Assembly (NCBI GenBank): GCA_947683625.1
Contig: CANTUR010000384.1
Span: 928,001-992,000, forward strand
Direction: 5' to 3'
DNA from: Mallotus nudiflorus
Lineage: Eukaryota > Streptophyta > Magnoliopsida > Malpighiales > Euphorbiaceae
Length of the DNA stretch: 64,000 nucleotides
Under the pieces are notes generated by a model, which was given only the letters and a program-made list of their open reading frames with translations, ran no database searches and was not told the DNA's origin. This document shows positions 45,925 through 57,167 of this stretch, piece by piece (within the stretch, counting starts at the first letter, position 1; the number at the start of each line of letters is the position of its first letter). A program made the position numbers and the translations under genes.

Positions 45925-47430
45925 GTGTGCTTGAAATCCGTAAGAACAAAAAACCAATGGTATCTTGATGATGGATGTTCAAGGTATATGACGAGAGACA
46001 AGGAGCAATTAAACAAGCTTGATGCAAAGGATGGAGGACATGTCACATTTGGAGATAATGCAAAAGGAAAGATAATAGGCATTGGAGAAATAGGTAATCC
46101 TCAATTCTTATATATACATTATGTGTTGCTTGTTGATGGTCTTAAACAAAATTTACCTAGTATAAGTCAATTATGTGATATAGGAAATAAGGTGACTTTC
46201 TATCCTAAAAATTGCTTTATTAGTAGTTTTAATGAAGATAAAGTAATTTTTAGTGGTGAAAGAATAGATAATGTTTATATTATTGATTTGAATAAAATTG
46301 ATAACAAAGGCATCAAATGCTTAATGTCTATTTCCAATGACACATGGACATGGCATAAAAGGTTAGGACATGCAAATTTTGAGCTTTTGAATGATCTTTG
46401 TAAACATAAACTTGTGATTGGTTTACCTAAACTTGAATTCACTAAGGATAAACCTTGTGATGCTTGCCAAAAGGGAAAACAATCCAAGTCCTCATTTAAG
46501 CTAAAAAATGTAGTGTCCATTTCTAGACCACTTAAACTTACACAAATGGATTTATTTGGACCAACTAGAGTTGCTAGTCTCAGTAGAATGCACTATACAT
46601 ATGTATTGATTGATGATTACTCTAGATTTACTTGGGTATATTTCTTGCTCATAAGAATGATGCTTTTAAAGCTTTTAAAAATTTTATTAAAAGAGTTAAA
46701 AAAGAAAAAGGATTTTATATTTCATCCATTAGAAGTGATCACAGAACCTAATTTGAAAATGAATTCTTGTAAATTTTTTATAATGAAAATGGTATTTCAT
46801 ATACATTTTCATCTCCTAGAACTCTTCAGCAAAATGGGGTTGTTGAAAGGAAAAATAGAACTCTTGTGGAAGTAGCTAGAACAATGCTTCATGAGTATAA
46901 TTTGCCTCTATACTTTTAGGTTGAAGCCATTAACACATCTTATTATATTTCAAATAAAGTTTTCAAAAGACCAATTCTAAATAAAACTTCTTATGAGCTA
47001 TGGAACAATAGAAAACCCAAAATCTCATATCTAAGAGTATTTAAGTGCAAGTGCTTTATATTAAACACCAAGGATAATCTTGGAGAATTTGAATCCAAAG
47101 CCAATAAAGGAATTTTCTTAGGCTATTCTATTTCTAATAAACCATATAGAGTTTTTAATAAGAGAACTATAGTAGTTAAAGAGTCAATGCATATTATATT
47201 CGATGAATCAAGCTCACTTAATCCTAAAAAGGATTTTTGTAGTGTTGATGATCTTGTAGGTGATAATAAGATTATAGATAATTAAAAAGAAAATTCTAGT
47301 AAGCATTTGGATTTTGAAGGTCCAAGCAAGGAGGACAGTGAAGATGTATCTTAACCTACTTTGAAGGATAAACTTCTAAAAGATTAGCAATTCAAGAAAG
47401 CTCATCCTCAAGATCTCATCATAGGTGACA
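45925..47430 (+). pseudogene. Protease and integrase of the Sirevirus-type element
   Basis: The 316-codon frame from 45925 holds the protease (QWYLDDGCSRYMT; DDG replaces the usual DSG), LPSISQLCD, the integrase zinc region (WHKRLGHANFELL, then CDACQKGKQ) and the first core Asp in QMDLFGPTR with VLIDDYSRFTWVYF. After a frameshift near 46640 the core continues, broken, past FSSPRTLQQNGVVERKN-like sequence and LNKTSYELWNNRKP to about 47400. A pseudogene by several stops. Confidence 0.85.
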
Positions 47431-47479
47431 CTATAAAAGGGGTAACTATTAGATCTAAACTCAAGTCTATTGTAAATTT

Positions 47480-48240
47480 AGCCTTCATTTCTTAAATTAA
47501 GCACAAAAATTTTGATGATGCATTAAGTGATGAATTTTGGGTCCTTGCTATGCAAGAAGAGTTAAATCAATTTGATAGAAAAAAGGTTTGGACCTTGGTT
47601 CCTAGACTAAACATCATCCTATTATAGGCTCCAAATGGGTGTTTAGAAATAAGATGAATGAACAAGGTGTCATAACTAGGAACAAAACTAGACTAGTAAC
47701 TAAAGGTTATAATCAAGAAGAAGACATTAATTATGATAAAAATTTTGCCCCCATTACAAGGTTAGAAGCTATTAGAATGCTGCTTGCATTTGAATCATAC
47801 ATGGATTTTAAACTTTATCAAATGGATGTTAAAAGTACATTTTTAAATGGTTTTGTTGAAGAGGAGGTATATGTTGAACAACCTCTGGGTTTTGAAAATT
47901 TTGATTCTCCAAATCATGCTTTTAAATTATCAAAAGCATTATATGGATTGAAACAAGCTCCAAGAGCTTGGTATGAAAGATTGAGCAACTTCCTATTAGA
48001 AAAAGGTTTCCTTAAAGAAAAAGATGACACAACTCTTTTCATAAAGAAATTCAAGCATGATTTATTATTTGTTCAAATATATATTGATGATATTATTTTT
48101 TGTGCTACTAATTATTGCTTGTGTAAGGAATTCTCTAAATTGATGCAAGGAGAATTTGAGATGAGTATGATGGGAGAACTCAAGTTCTCTTTCGGAGTTC
48201 AAATTAAGTAATGTAAAGATGAGATTTTCATTACTTAAAC
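47480..48240 (+). pseudogene. pol: Reverse transcriptase of the Sirevirus-type element
   Basis: The long frame 47639-48211 gives TRLVTKGYNQEEDINYDKNF, LYQMDVKSTFLNGFVEEEVY, LSKALYGLKQAPRAWYERL and the catalytic YIDDIIF at about residue 148. The upstream part (ALSDEFWVLAMQEELNQF, TWLVP-like) is readable from about 47515 with stops. The first Asp block QMDVKSTFLNG is kept. The frame ends at a TAA after LKFSFGVQIK, where the fold should continue into RNase H. Confidence 0.9.
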
Positions 48241-48969
48241 CAAATATGCAAGAGAAATTCTCAAGAAGTTTGGGATGGATGGAGCTAAGACTAGCAAAAC
48301 TCCAATGAGTACCACAACCAAGCTTAGCAAGGATGAGAATGGCAAATCTGTTGATGAAAAATAATTTAGAGGTATGATCGAATCCTTTCTTTATTTAACT
48401 GCTAGTAGACCTGATATTATGTTTGCTACTTGCTTGTGTGCTAGGTTTAAATCTAGTCCTAGAGAGTCTCATTTGAATGCTATTAAAATGATTTTCAACT
48501 ATCTTTGTGGAACAATATATTTAGGACTTTGGTATCCTAGAACTTAGTTAGTTATTCAGATGCAGACTTTGTCGGTAGCTTACTAGATAGAAAGAGCACT
48601 TTTGGAACTTATCAATTTTTAAAACAATATTTAGTTTTCTAGTTTAGCAAGAAACAAGTTTTGGTTGCCTTGTCCACTGCTGAAGCTGAATATATTGCAA
48701 TAAGTCTTTGTTATTCACAAGTTTAATGGCTAAAACAACAATTGTTAGACTATGGTATAAAAATTGATCACATTCCTATCAAATGTGATAATACAAGTGC
48801 TATAAACCTTAACAAGAATCTCATTCAACATTCTAAAACTAAGCATATAGACATTCAACAACATTTTTTGTGTGACCATATTCAAATTGGTGATATCTCA
48901 CTTGATTTTATTGATACATATAATCAACTTATTGATATCTTCACCAAACCTCTCATGAAGAGAGATTGA
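48241..48969 (+). pseudogene. RNase H of the Sirevirus-type element
   Basis: Segments: YAREILKKFGMDGAKTSKTP, YLTASRPDIMFATCLCARF, then, after frameshifts, LLDYGIKIDHIPIKCDNTSA and HSKTKHIDIQQHFLCDHIQ with DIFTKPLMKRD at the end. The final block is nearly diagnostic for Sireviruses. Stops at several places, including within the middle SYSDADFVG-like region, inactivate it. Confidence 0.8.
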
Positions 48970-49492
48970 ATTTCATTAAACATGAACTTGGCATGATTGA
49001 TGAATCTAGTTTGTCTTTACTTTGTGTTAAATTTTCTAGATTAATGTTTGGTTTCCTTTAAGTTTTCTTTTTGTTTATTTTTGGTATATAACACTTGTTC
49101 ATAGGAATATTTTTGGTATTTTTTTAATATCTTCATTTCTTTTTATGTGAAATCATCTGTTGTTTATTTGAATTACATTAATCATTTTGAATTTGATCTT
49201 CTTTATTTTTCAATTTTTTTTTGTAAAATAATTTTTTAATTCTTTTTATTTTATAAAATTAATAATTAATTAATGAAACTTTTATTCATCAAAATAATTA
49301 TTTTTAGCAAAATAAATCATTCTTTAAATGAGCTCATTTCATATACTCATTTAATTCTTTTAAAAAATCTTCAATTAATTCAAAATAAATGCAATTAAAT
49401 TTGCATGGACTTTATTGTAAGATATTTTGGACTTAATTACAAAAATTTGCAATATTTTATTGTCAGGGACTTGGTCCCGTCGAGATCAGATC

Positions 49493-49626
49493 ATGTCCTA
49501 ATCGGGACATCATCTTGTCAATTATATGTTTTCACACAAAACTAATCCTGAACGAATATCCTAATTGGGATATCACTGGGGACATCATGTTCTGATCGAG
49601 ATGGGGGCATGTCCCAACCGGGACAT
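49493..49626. repeat. Short covarying hairpins downstream of the copia RNase H
   Basis: Three near-perfect palindromic hairpins: ATGTCC-taatcg-GGACAT at 49493-49510, ATATCC-taattg-GGATAT at 49556-49573, and ATGTCC-caaccg-GGACAT at 49609-49626. The second has changed both arms (G-C to A-T) and kept pairing. Related GTCCC-gacc-GGGAC motifs sit in both LTRs. Confidence 0.75.
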
Positions 49627-49854
49627 TGATCCTCACAATATTAGGTTTTCAAATTCTATCAACCTTTTGACTCCCCAATCATAATCATGAACGATTTTTT
49701 AGGTTTCTATTTAATTCAAATTCAAATTTTGAACTATATCCAACCCTAATCTCTCACCTATAAATACCATTATATTCCTATTAGATTTTTCATCTCAATC
49801 AAAATTTTCCTTTCTCTACATATTCTTCATATATATTTTTTTCTCTCCTTACGA

Positions 49855-51083
49855 CTCCTAAGAAACCAAGTAAGGTTCCTTCATCTTTTCAAGATCGTCC
49901 TTATGAGAAGGATAAACCCAATAGAACACACTTTCCATTCTCTTATTCTACTTAAGATCTTAAGAAAAGAATTTTTCAATTCTAAAAGAGATCTTTCATT
50001 CCCTCAAGATTCATAGATGAACCTACTCTTAAAGCAATTGATTTTTATAATGAAGTCAAATATCTTCTTCTCAAAAGTGGGATATATGATTTTTCTTTCT
50101 CACCATTTCCATCTTATCTTTCTTTTATTATTGAATTTCTTTCATCATACTCTCTTTGTTCCATCAAATTTGATGATGCTAATCCCTACTTCTCCATTAG
50201 ATTCAAATTGGGAGGAAGAGATCGCTTTATGACTCATAAAGAGTTTGATACTCTTTTTAGTTTTTCCCAAGAGGGACATATACAAGTTAACCCTCATTGG
50301 CTTGCTTCCTCTTTTTAGGATGAAATCAAATCTCCTAATGCTCCTTAATTTTTTGCAAGACATACTAAACCCTTACACATCAAATCTAAAGCACTTTGGT
50401 ATGTTCATCACTTAATTACTAATGGTAGAGCTCTTTCCAATGAAACTCTTTCTTTTAATGATATTTTCATTCTTTATTATCTTTATCATGATGAAAAGAT
50501 TGATTTGGGAAGATTTTACAATGGAGAATTTGGTTAATTAATGATAGTAACACCGATGCAATTTGTATTGGTAGAATTGTTATAAAGTTGGCTAAATTCT
50601 ACAATATTAATCTTGATCCTCTACCTTCTACCAAGCCTATACTTCTTAATGAATCTTTTATCCAAAATTCCAAATAATTCACTTCTATTAATGGTGTTTG
50701 GATTTGAAAACATGACCTTAGAGCAAATGAAAATATTAAAGCTATATTTCAAGAATTAGAAGGCCAAGAAGGTCAAGACATTAAGGAAGAAGAACAAACT
50801 CATGAAGCTCCTCCAAGGAAAAGGATAAAAAGTGAAGGTACATTAACTCAAGGTGCTCAAACTCAACATAATGAATCTCTTTGGGTAGAACAAATCTTTG
50901 AACGCATGTCCTTGATGGAATCCAACTTCAATTCTCACTTTGATGAAGTTAAATCCAATTTCAATGTGCATTTCAAACAAATCGATGATAACATTGCTTA
51001 TCTTCAATATGATGTCCATCATATTTATGAGTAACAAGACTATACTTACCTTTATCCTTCTCCTCCTTCATCTCCTCCTTTAG
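49855..51083 (+). pseudogene. Env-like frame of the Sirevirus-type element
   Basis: A degenerate coding stretch between RNase H and the 3' LTR. Readable pieces: SRFIDEPTLKAIDFYNEV, LKSGIYDFSFSPFPSYLS, NPYFSIRFKLGGRDRFMTHKEF, KSKALWYVHHLITNGRALSN and DIFILYYLYHDEKIDLGRF. A heptad-like C terminus follows (WVEQIFERMSLMESNFNSHF, IDDNIAYLQYDV). The middle resembles the putative plant transposon protein domain found in env-like frames of Athila and SIRE elements. No clear signal peptide was seen. Stops and frameshifts are frequent. Env-like is the conventional label; a fusion role is not shown. Confidence 0.6.
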
Positions 51084-52174
51084 AATAGATATTATATGTA
51101 CTTTTCATTTGTTTTATTTTCAGTATCTGTCTAGTTTATTTTTCATATATGAGCCTTTAGCTGCTAGTTTATTTTTAGGCTCATTTTTTATGTGTTTATG
51201 TTTCGTTTATTTCTTTTTTTTTTAGCATTATATCTTTATGCTATATGAATTTTTCCTATTAATGAAATTTTCCTTTCTTAAAAAATGTCAATTTCTCTAA
51301 TATTCATTCTTTTTTATTTTTGACAAAGGGGGAGAAATATTTGAGTTTGCATGAGTATTTAGTTAATTCATTTAAAAGGGAGAAATTTTTTTTTATATAC
51401 ACCTATGTGAAAGCGTGTCCTTAATATCAATTTTTTATTCTATTTATTATTTAAAATAATGGGAGTGAAAATTGTTTGAATATTATTTTTACATAATTTT
51501 GTTCATGCATGCATAATAACATTAAAAATGTGGCTAGTTTTGTCATATATCGTATGTGATAAAAAGGCCTTACTTTGCTTACTTAGCTTATATATGCCAT
51601 GAATTTTATAAAGATTTGGTGTATCTTTGTTTTTTATTATTTTGGTTTTTAATCTTTTAATTCCTCTAGCATTTTTTATTCCTTTAGGTTCATTTGACTT
51701 TTATATTTCTCTCTTTTATTTTTTTCTTTGACAAAAGGTTGAGAAAAAGCTATGTGATAATTGTGCTAAGTGTTTATGTTTGTAATATGCTAAGTGTCAT
51801 ATAATCATGTACGATTAGCTAGCTGAGCTTTATATGATCATATGAAATTGTGCTAAATGTACTATTTTTGTGATACATTATATGCATATATGTTTTAAAT
51901 TATTTCCTTCATATTGCCAAACATTTTTTTATTATGTTTTTAACACATTTGTTATGTTAGGCCATAATTCTCTCATGATATATTTTAAATTTTATTTTTA
52001 TCATGAAGAATAAATTATAAATTTATATTTCTTATCATGTTCATATTCGTAGGGGAGAAATAAATAAATATATTTGATTTTATTTGATATCTTTATTATT
52101 GTCACAATTATTATCTATCATACACTTCACTTTGTATTATTTTTATCAAACTCAAAATAAGTTTGTCAAAATCA
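51084..52174. other. Non-coding region before the 3' LTR of the Sirevirus-type element
   Basis: About 1.1 kb of AT-rich DNA with no coding domain, including repeated GACAAAGGGGGAGAAA-like purine runs (near 51325 and 51735). Such purine-rich runs are seen upstream of the polypurine tract in Sireviruses. Confidence 0.5.
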
Positions 52175-52187
52175 AAATGGGGAAGAT
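52175..52187 (+). other. Polypurine tract of the Sirevirus-type element
   Basis: AAATGGGGAAGAT directly before the 3' LTR start TGTTGACC; it is in the expected place to prime plus-strand synthesis. Confidence 0.75.
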
Positions 52188-53278
52188 TGTTGACCTTAGT
52201 AAGTTATCAATCTTAATTTTGATCTTAATAAACTTACTTTTGAGCAACTAATGTGTTTGCTTCAATGTGTATAAGTTATGAGTAATTTGGAAGTCAAAAT
52301 AATGATGAACTATTAAAGAAAAATCATTCCGGAAAGATATCACAAGCACTATCTCGATTAGACTCAATACATAAACCAAATTGCATAAAAGTGCAAATTC
52401 TGTCATGGTCCTGACCGAGACCAAGGTAGAAAAATTTCTACAAAAACTCATCTCGATCCAATGTTCCGACTACGACAATGCCCGAGACAAGGTAGTCCCG
52501 ACCGGGACAAGGTGATCCCTACCAAGGCCAATGCAAAAATTCAAAGGCAATAGTTCATAATGACTATTCAATGCTCGTCTCGATCAAGACTGATGATATC
52601 CCGACCAGAACTTAACAAATTGCAGCTCAAAAGTTTAAATTACATTCAAATGGACTTTGATTTTATTAGGAATGAAATTATTGCTTCCAACAACTATAAT
52701 TGAATTGTTCAAGTATAAATATAACCTCTGAAAATTATTTTGATGTTAAGAAATTTGTTTATTCATTATATAATTTCAAGCATTTAATTAAGCTCTCAAA
52801 AACTATTTCAAAATTCATTTTATTATTGTATACTATTATGAAAGTTAGTAAGTGTTAGAATAGAAATTCTTATTCTTTTATTTTATGGGATTAGAAAATG
52901 GGAAGTGAGATTTTATTCTAAAAGAATTGATTTAGGTGTTTAGCCATTAAAACACTTAGGAATTCAGTTTTAGTGTAAGCCTTAAAAGTACTTATGAATT
53001 AGTTTTTTGAGTGAATCTTGAAAACTCAAGTTGTAAGGTTTGAGTTAAGTTTAAAACTCAAGTTGTAAAAAATCAATCTAGAGATATAAATTGTGATGAT
53101 TAAAAATTCTAATTTGAGGATAAGTTAGGTGGAGATATAAAATTATTAAAAATTCGAACTTCTTAAATTCTTATTTTTATCATTCTTCCTTCTCAACATT
53201 TCTTTTAATTATTGTTCAAATCTTTTTAATTTTTATTATTGTTGGATAGTCCTATTCATCCCCTCTAATACTCTTTCA
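52188..53278 (+). repeat. 3' LTR of the Sirevirus-type element
   Basis: Begins TGTTGACCTTAG and ends ACTCTTTCA; aligns end to end with 42712-43837 with visible scattered differences and small indels. TCTAT follows. Confidence 0.9.
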
Positions 53279-53283
53279 TCTAT

Positions 53284-54960
53284 TTTATTCACTTAAAATG
53301 TTGATACTTGGGTTCCTTCGGATATTGTGAGTCAGTTGCAAAAATCGAAAGTTCAAGATTAAGAGCTTTATCTGGGCTTGCCTTTGTACGTTGGTAGAAA
53401 TAAAATAGAGGTTTTCAAAATACATTAAAGATAGAATTTGGAAGCGTATTCATTCATGGCAGTCAAAGCTACTTTCGTTTGGCAGTAAGGAGGTTTTGCT
53501 AAAATCTGTCGCCCAAGCCATACCAAATTACGTTATGAACGTTTTTTTGTTGCCCCAATCTTTTTGTTCAGAAATTGAAAGAATGATGAATGGGTATTAT
53601 GGGGATGTGTTTCTGGATCAAGGAAAGGAATTAGGTGGATGAGTTGGGCAAGATTATGCAAGCCAAAGAGTCATGGTGGGTTAGGTTTCAGACACTTAAT
53701 AGGGATTTTAATATTGCTATAATTGCTAAACAAGCCTGGAAGTTTTTAGAGCATCGTACAAGTTTGGTTTCTAAAATTTTCAAAACTCATCATTTCCCTT
53801 CTACTTCCTTTCTTCAAGCTAGACTTGGATCCAATCTAATTTTTATTTGGCCTTCTTTAATGGCCATGCAGAATGTGTTAAAGCACGGTGCAAGGATTCG
53901 TATTGGAGATGGTTTGTCTACTCGGGTCTGGGGTGATCCATGGTCACAGAATTCTGATGACGAATGCCTGTCTTTTTCTCTGCCTGCAAATTTGAAAGAG
54001 GCGGTGGTTCAGAGTCTGTTTATTCTAGGACAACGCTGTTGGGATGAAGATTTAATTAGAGATATTGCAAACGAAAGTGATCGCAATTTAATTCTTCAAA
54101 CTTCTTTGAATCTATCAGTCAGTGGTGACAACTGTATTGGTTGCATTCTCCACAAGGTTGCTTTTCCATTAGAAGTTGCTATAGATTGCTTAGAGGGGAA
54201 ATTCAAGGTACAACTTTAAAGGTTTGGAATATTATTTGGAATTTGCAAGTTCCTATCAAAGTTCATAATTTCTTATGGCGTTCAGCTTGTGAATGCTTGC
54301 CAACAAGATGTGCCCTTCAATCTAAAATGGTCCCTATTGGTAGTGTCTGTCCTTTATGTGGGGATTCTCAGGAAACAGTGGTCCATATATATCTTTTTTT
54401 CTTGTCCTCTAGCGACTGCTTGTTGGTCAGGTTCTAGTTTTAACTTCTCTTCACAGCTTCAATTTTCTATCTTGAATACTTTGGAGTCTATTTTCACTGG
54501 TCTTTTGCCTAATGAAGCTTCGCTTGTTGCGGCCATCTGTTATCGGCTTTGGTTTAACAAAAATCAAAAGATTTGGTATGGCAATTCATTTTCAACAGGT
54601 TGTACTCTCAACACTACATGTTTTAACATTCATAAATGGCATCTTGCTAAGATTAATTTGTTGAATTCTGAGTTTTCTCAACAGCTTGCAACGAAGGTGA
54701 TGTCGTGTGGTCCAAACCTCAAGGTTCGTTATTGAAGCTCAATGTTGATGCATCCGTTTCTTCTCAGTCATGTAAGTTAGGGTTTGGTTGTGTCTTACGT
54801 GATTCTGATGGATGTTTAATCAAAGTTAGAACACAATCGGTTCCTTTCCATTTCACTCCTAGAGACGTTAAGGCTGTTGGCGTTAAAGAGGCATTCATTT
54901 GGTTAAAATCGCTTCAGTTGTATAACTGCATTTTAGAATCAGACGTTAAGGCTGTTGGTC
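53284..54960 (+). pseudogene. LINE segment 4 of 4: RT C-terminus and RNase H
   Basis: The LINE resumes with VEIK.RFSKYIKDRIWKRIHSW, LLSFGSKEVLLKSVAQAIPNYVM and LPQSFCSEIERMMNGYY, the L1 RT thumb region. It continues over 53635-54219 (AKQAWKFLEHRTSLVSKIFK, WGDPWSQNS) and 54141-54437 (KVHNFLWRSACECLPTRCAL, CPLCGDSQETVVHIYLF, the zf-RVT domain). The end, in 54705-54950, is an RNase H (LKLNVDASVSS, GFGCVLRDSDG, VKEAFIWLKSLQLYNCILESD). After about 54957 the match stops before the end of the RNase H. No poly-A tail was found, so the 3' end is truncated or rearranged. Confidence 0.85.
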
Positions 54961-55545
54961 CCTTGACTTTTGCAGAATTTTATGAAATTAATTTATTTTA
55001 GTTAAAAGATTTTTTTTTTTTCCCATTACAAACTTAAGAAGAAGAGGAAAAAAGATTTAATATCAGAATTTCTATTATGTTTACAAGAGTTTAGCCATTT
55101 TGTCAAAACAATACAGGCAAAGCTTTTATATGATCTAAAGACCACAAATATAGATTTTTTTACCAATGAAAAAAGTACTTTCGAGTAAAAATTAATTGTA
55201 GAATGTATTATCAAACCTTAATACCGCCAATATAATTTTTTTTTTTTCCAACCACCCATGTTTTGTCATTTTAAGAAGGCATAAGTCAATAATCTATTAT
55301 GAAGTATTATCGTTTTCTGAAATATTTTAAAGGACCACTTTTACTTTTCAATGAAAAAAAAAAATATCAGAACAAACAAATAAAGATTCCATTTCATAGA
55401 TTTTTGGTGAATTCAAATAAGACAGGAAGTCCAAAATAGCTATTTTTTATATGTAAATAAAAAAAATTATTGATATGTACACAATAGCTACTAACAACAA
55501 ATCCAAATGATTTTAAAAAAAATAAATTTTACAGCACTTGAACCG
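54961..55545. other. AT-rich sequence between the LINE and the second CPS relic
   Basis: About 0.6 kb with poly-T and poly-A tracts and no coding domain. By position it may be intron-1 sequence of the CPS paralog whose exon 1 lies at 55.6-55.8 kb, since that relic points toward lower coordinates. Unproven. Confidence 0.35.
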
Positions 55546-55813
55546 ATCATAACCCAACAAACATATTAAAATCCAAAAACAAAACAGAAAGAGAATTGAA
55601 AAAAACCAGGGTTTATTTACAGGATGAAGGCCAAGAATCCAAGGTCTAAATCAACACCATCAACGGTAACAAGGATCTTGTTTGCATGACCACCTATAAG
55701 TAATCTTCTTTCTCGTACAGAACAAAAATCCCCTCCCCCCTCCCATAACCAAAAAAAAAAAAAAAAAATTTCTCAGCACCAGCTTTTGCAAGAACATAAG
55801 CTGCCACTCTCAT
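55546..55813 (-). pseudogene. Relic of cyclopropane fatty acid synthase exon 1 (copy 2)
   Basis: On the minus strand, ATG at 55813-55811 gives MRVAA directly joined to YVLAKAGAE, so the GGGISGL segment is deleted. After a long poly-A run comes VLYERKKIT-like sequence from the shared YEKEDYLGG coding DNA, then VTVDGVDLDLGFLA and the exon end. The frame is broken in at least two places. Similarity to the first relic continues on both sides (GATCA...CCCAACAAACA at 55546 and 2820; GATCAATT...CATATGTTTT upstream). No exon 2 follows toward lower coordinates. The intact gene has exon 1 at 11495, so this relic is 44 kb upstream of it. Confidence 0.8.
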
Positions 55814-55859
55814 TATTGACATTGTTACTGCCGCTGATCAATTCATATGTTTTCAGATA

Positions 55860-56300
55860 TAATATTGGAGTTCTAGTTATTCAGTCACTTTACTTTTTTT
55901 TTTTCTAAATCACTGATATATAAAATCTATTAAATGTTAGATATTTTCAAAATAGCTACATATAATTATATATTTTAACAAAAAAACATAACTTTTGCTA
56001 AGAAATATATTTACTTATTCAAATAGAAATGTCTATTACTAAATTGTAACTATTCATTCATCTTATATAAACAGAGAGTTAATTTTCTGTAAGAATTAAT
56101 TATCTATCATAAATCGATTATGCATAAAACATCATTATAAACACTCAAGCTTCATTGTATCCTAGAGGCAAATTGTACACTATAAATATTGCCTCTAGGA
56201 AAGTGGGATTCATACATGCCTTGAAGTAGATTTTTTAAGATTCTTGTTACAATTTTCTAATAATCTAAAGGCAATATATCTCTTGTAGAAATCTGCATCC
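55860..56300. other. Leader or LTR-side region of the second copia element
   Basis: AT-rich DNA before the gag start at 56301. It holds a perfect 11-bp inverted repeat, CCTAGAGGCAA (56161-56171) with TTGCCTCTAGG (56189-56199). A 5' LTR is expected here, but I could not match it to the other end in this window, and no primer site was recognised. The element may be 5'-truncated or its 3' LTR may lie beyond 64000. Confidence 0.4.
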
Positions 56301-57109
56301 ATGGCAACACTCACAAAATTAGCAACTAATATAGTGAAATTAGATCATTTTGATGGTGGAAATTTTATGAGATGGCAAAAGAGAGTGCATTTTCTATTAG
56401 TTTCTCTACAAGTAGTATATATTTTAAACACACTAAGGTCGGAAGAGAAAGGCAATTAGACTCTTGCAAAAATAAGGAAAAGGCAAAAATGAGACACTGA
56501 TGAATAGATATATAGATGACACATTATGAACGCAATGAGTGATTCACTTTTTAACATCTACAATTATGTGTCTACTGCAAAAGATCTAAGGAAGAGATTG
56601 GAGAGTAAGTACATGTAAGAGGATGTCACAAGTAAGAAATTCATTGTCTCTCATTGTAATAATTATAAAATGAATGATTCTAGGCCAGTTATGTAATAGT
56701 TTCATGAGTTAGAAAGAATTCTTAATAATTTTACACAGCATAATATGCATATGGATGAGTCTATCATTGTGTTTAATATTATTGACAAATTGCCCCCTTC
56801 ATCAAAAGGTTTTAAGAGAAATTTAAAACACAAGAAATAAGATATTTCTCTTGAGTAACTTGCTAATAGCCTTTATGTAGAAGAAAAAATTTACAAGGAA
56901 ATGCAAATTCAAGATGCAACTAAAGAGCATTCTGCTCATATCTCTAAAGTTCATGTAATGGAAGAAGGACAACCCTTTAAAATTTCAAACAAGAGGACAA
57001 TTCAATATAACAATATCCAAAATTTTTTTTTTTTAAAAAAAGGTAGTTGTTATTTTTGTGGCAAAGAAGGACATTACAAGTCCAAATGTCAATACTTTAG
57101 GAAAAAATA
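56301..57109 (+). pseudogene. gag: gag of the second copia element
   Basis: ATG at 56301 opens MATLTKLATNIVKLDHFDGG, followed by NFMRWQKRVHFLLVSLQV (the copia gag F-x-G-x-N-F-x-x-W-x-x-x-V motif), LFNIYNYVSTAKDLRKRLES and SIIVFNIIDKLPPSSKGFK. The CCHC knuckle CYFCGKEGHYKSKC lies at about 57051-57092. At least seven stops interrupt the frame, many readable as CAA or CAG changed to TAA or TAG. This belongs to the copia superfamily but not to the Sirevirus type. Confidence 0.85.
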
Positions 57110-57167
57110 AGAGAAGATAAATAATAAAAGATCTTCTTCTAATATTGCAAATGAAAATTTAGTTGCA

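Larger units (their letters stand above)
42712..53278 (+). mobile_element. Ty1/copia element of Sirevirus (SIRE/Maximus) type, decayed
   Basis: LTRs lie at 42712-43837 and 52188-53278. Between them are gag with a zinc knuckle, protease, integrase, RT and RNase H in copia order (integrase before RT). A further ~3.2 kb follows before the 3' LTR, with an env-like frame. The long post-RNase H region, the WYLDDGCSRYMT protease block and the CDNTSAINL...HSKTKHIDI RNase H block fit Sireviruses. It is inserted in the LINE. All genes have stops, so it is inactive. The integrity of both LTRs and the near-matching flanks show a single insertion. Confidence 0.9.
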
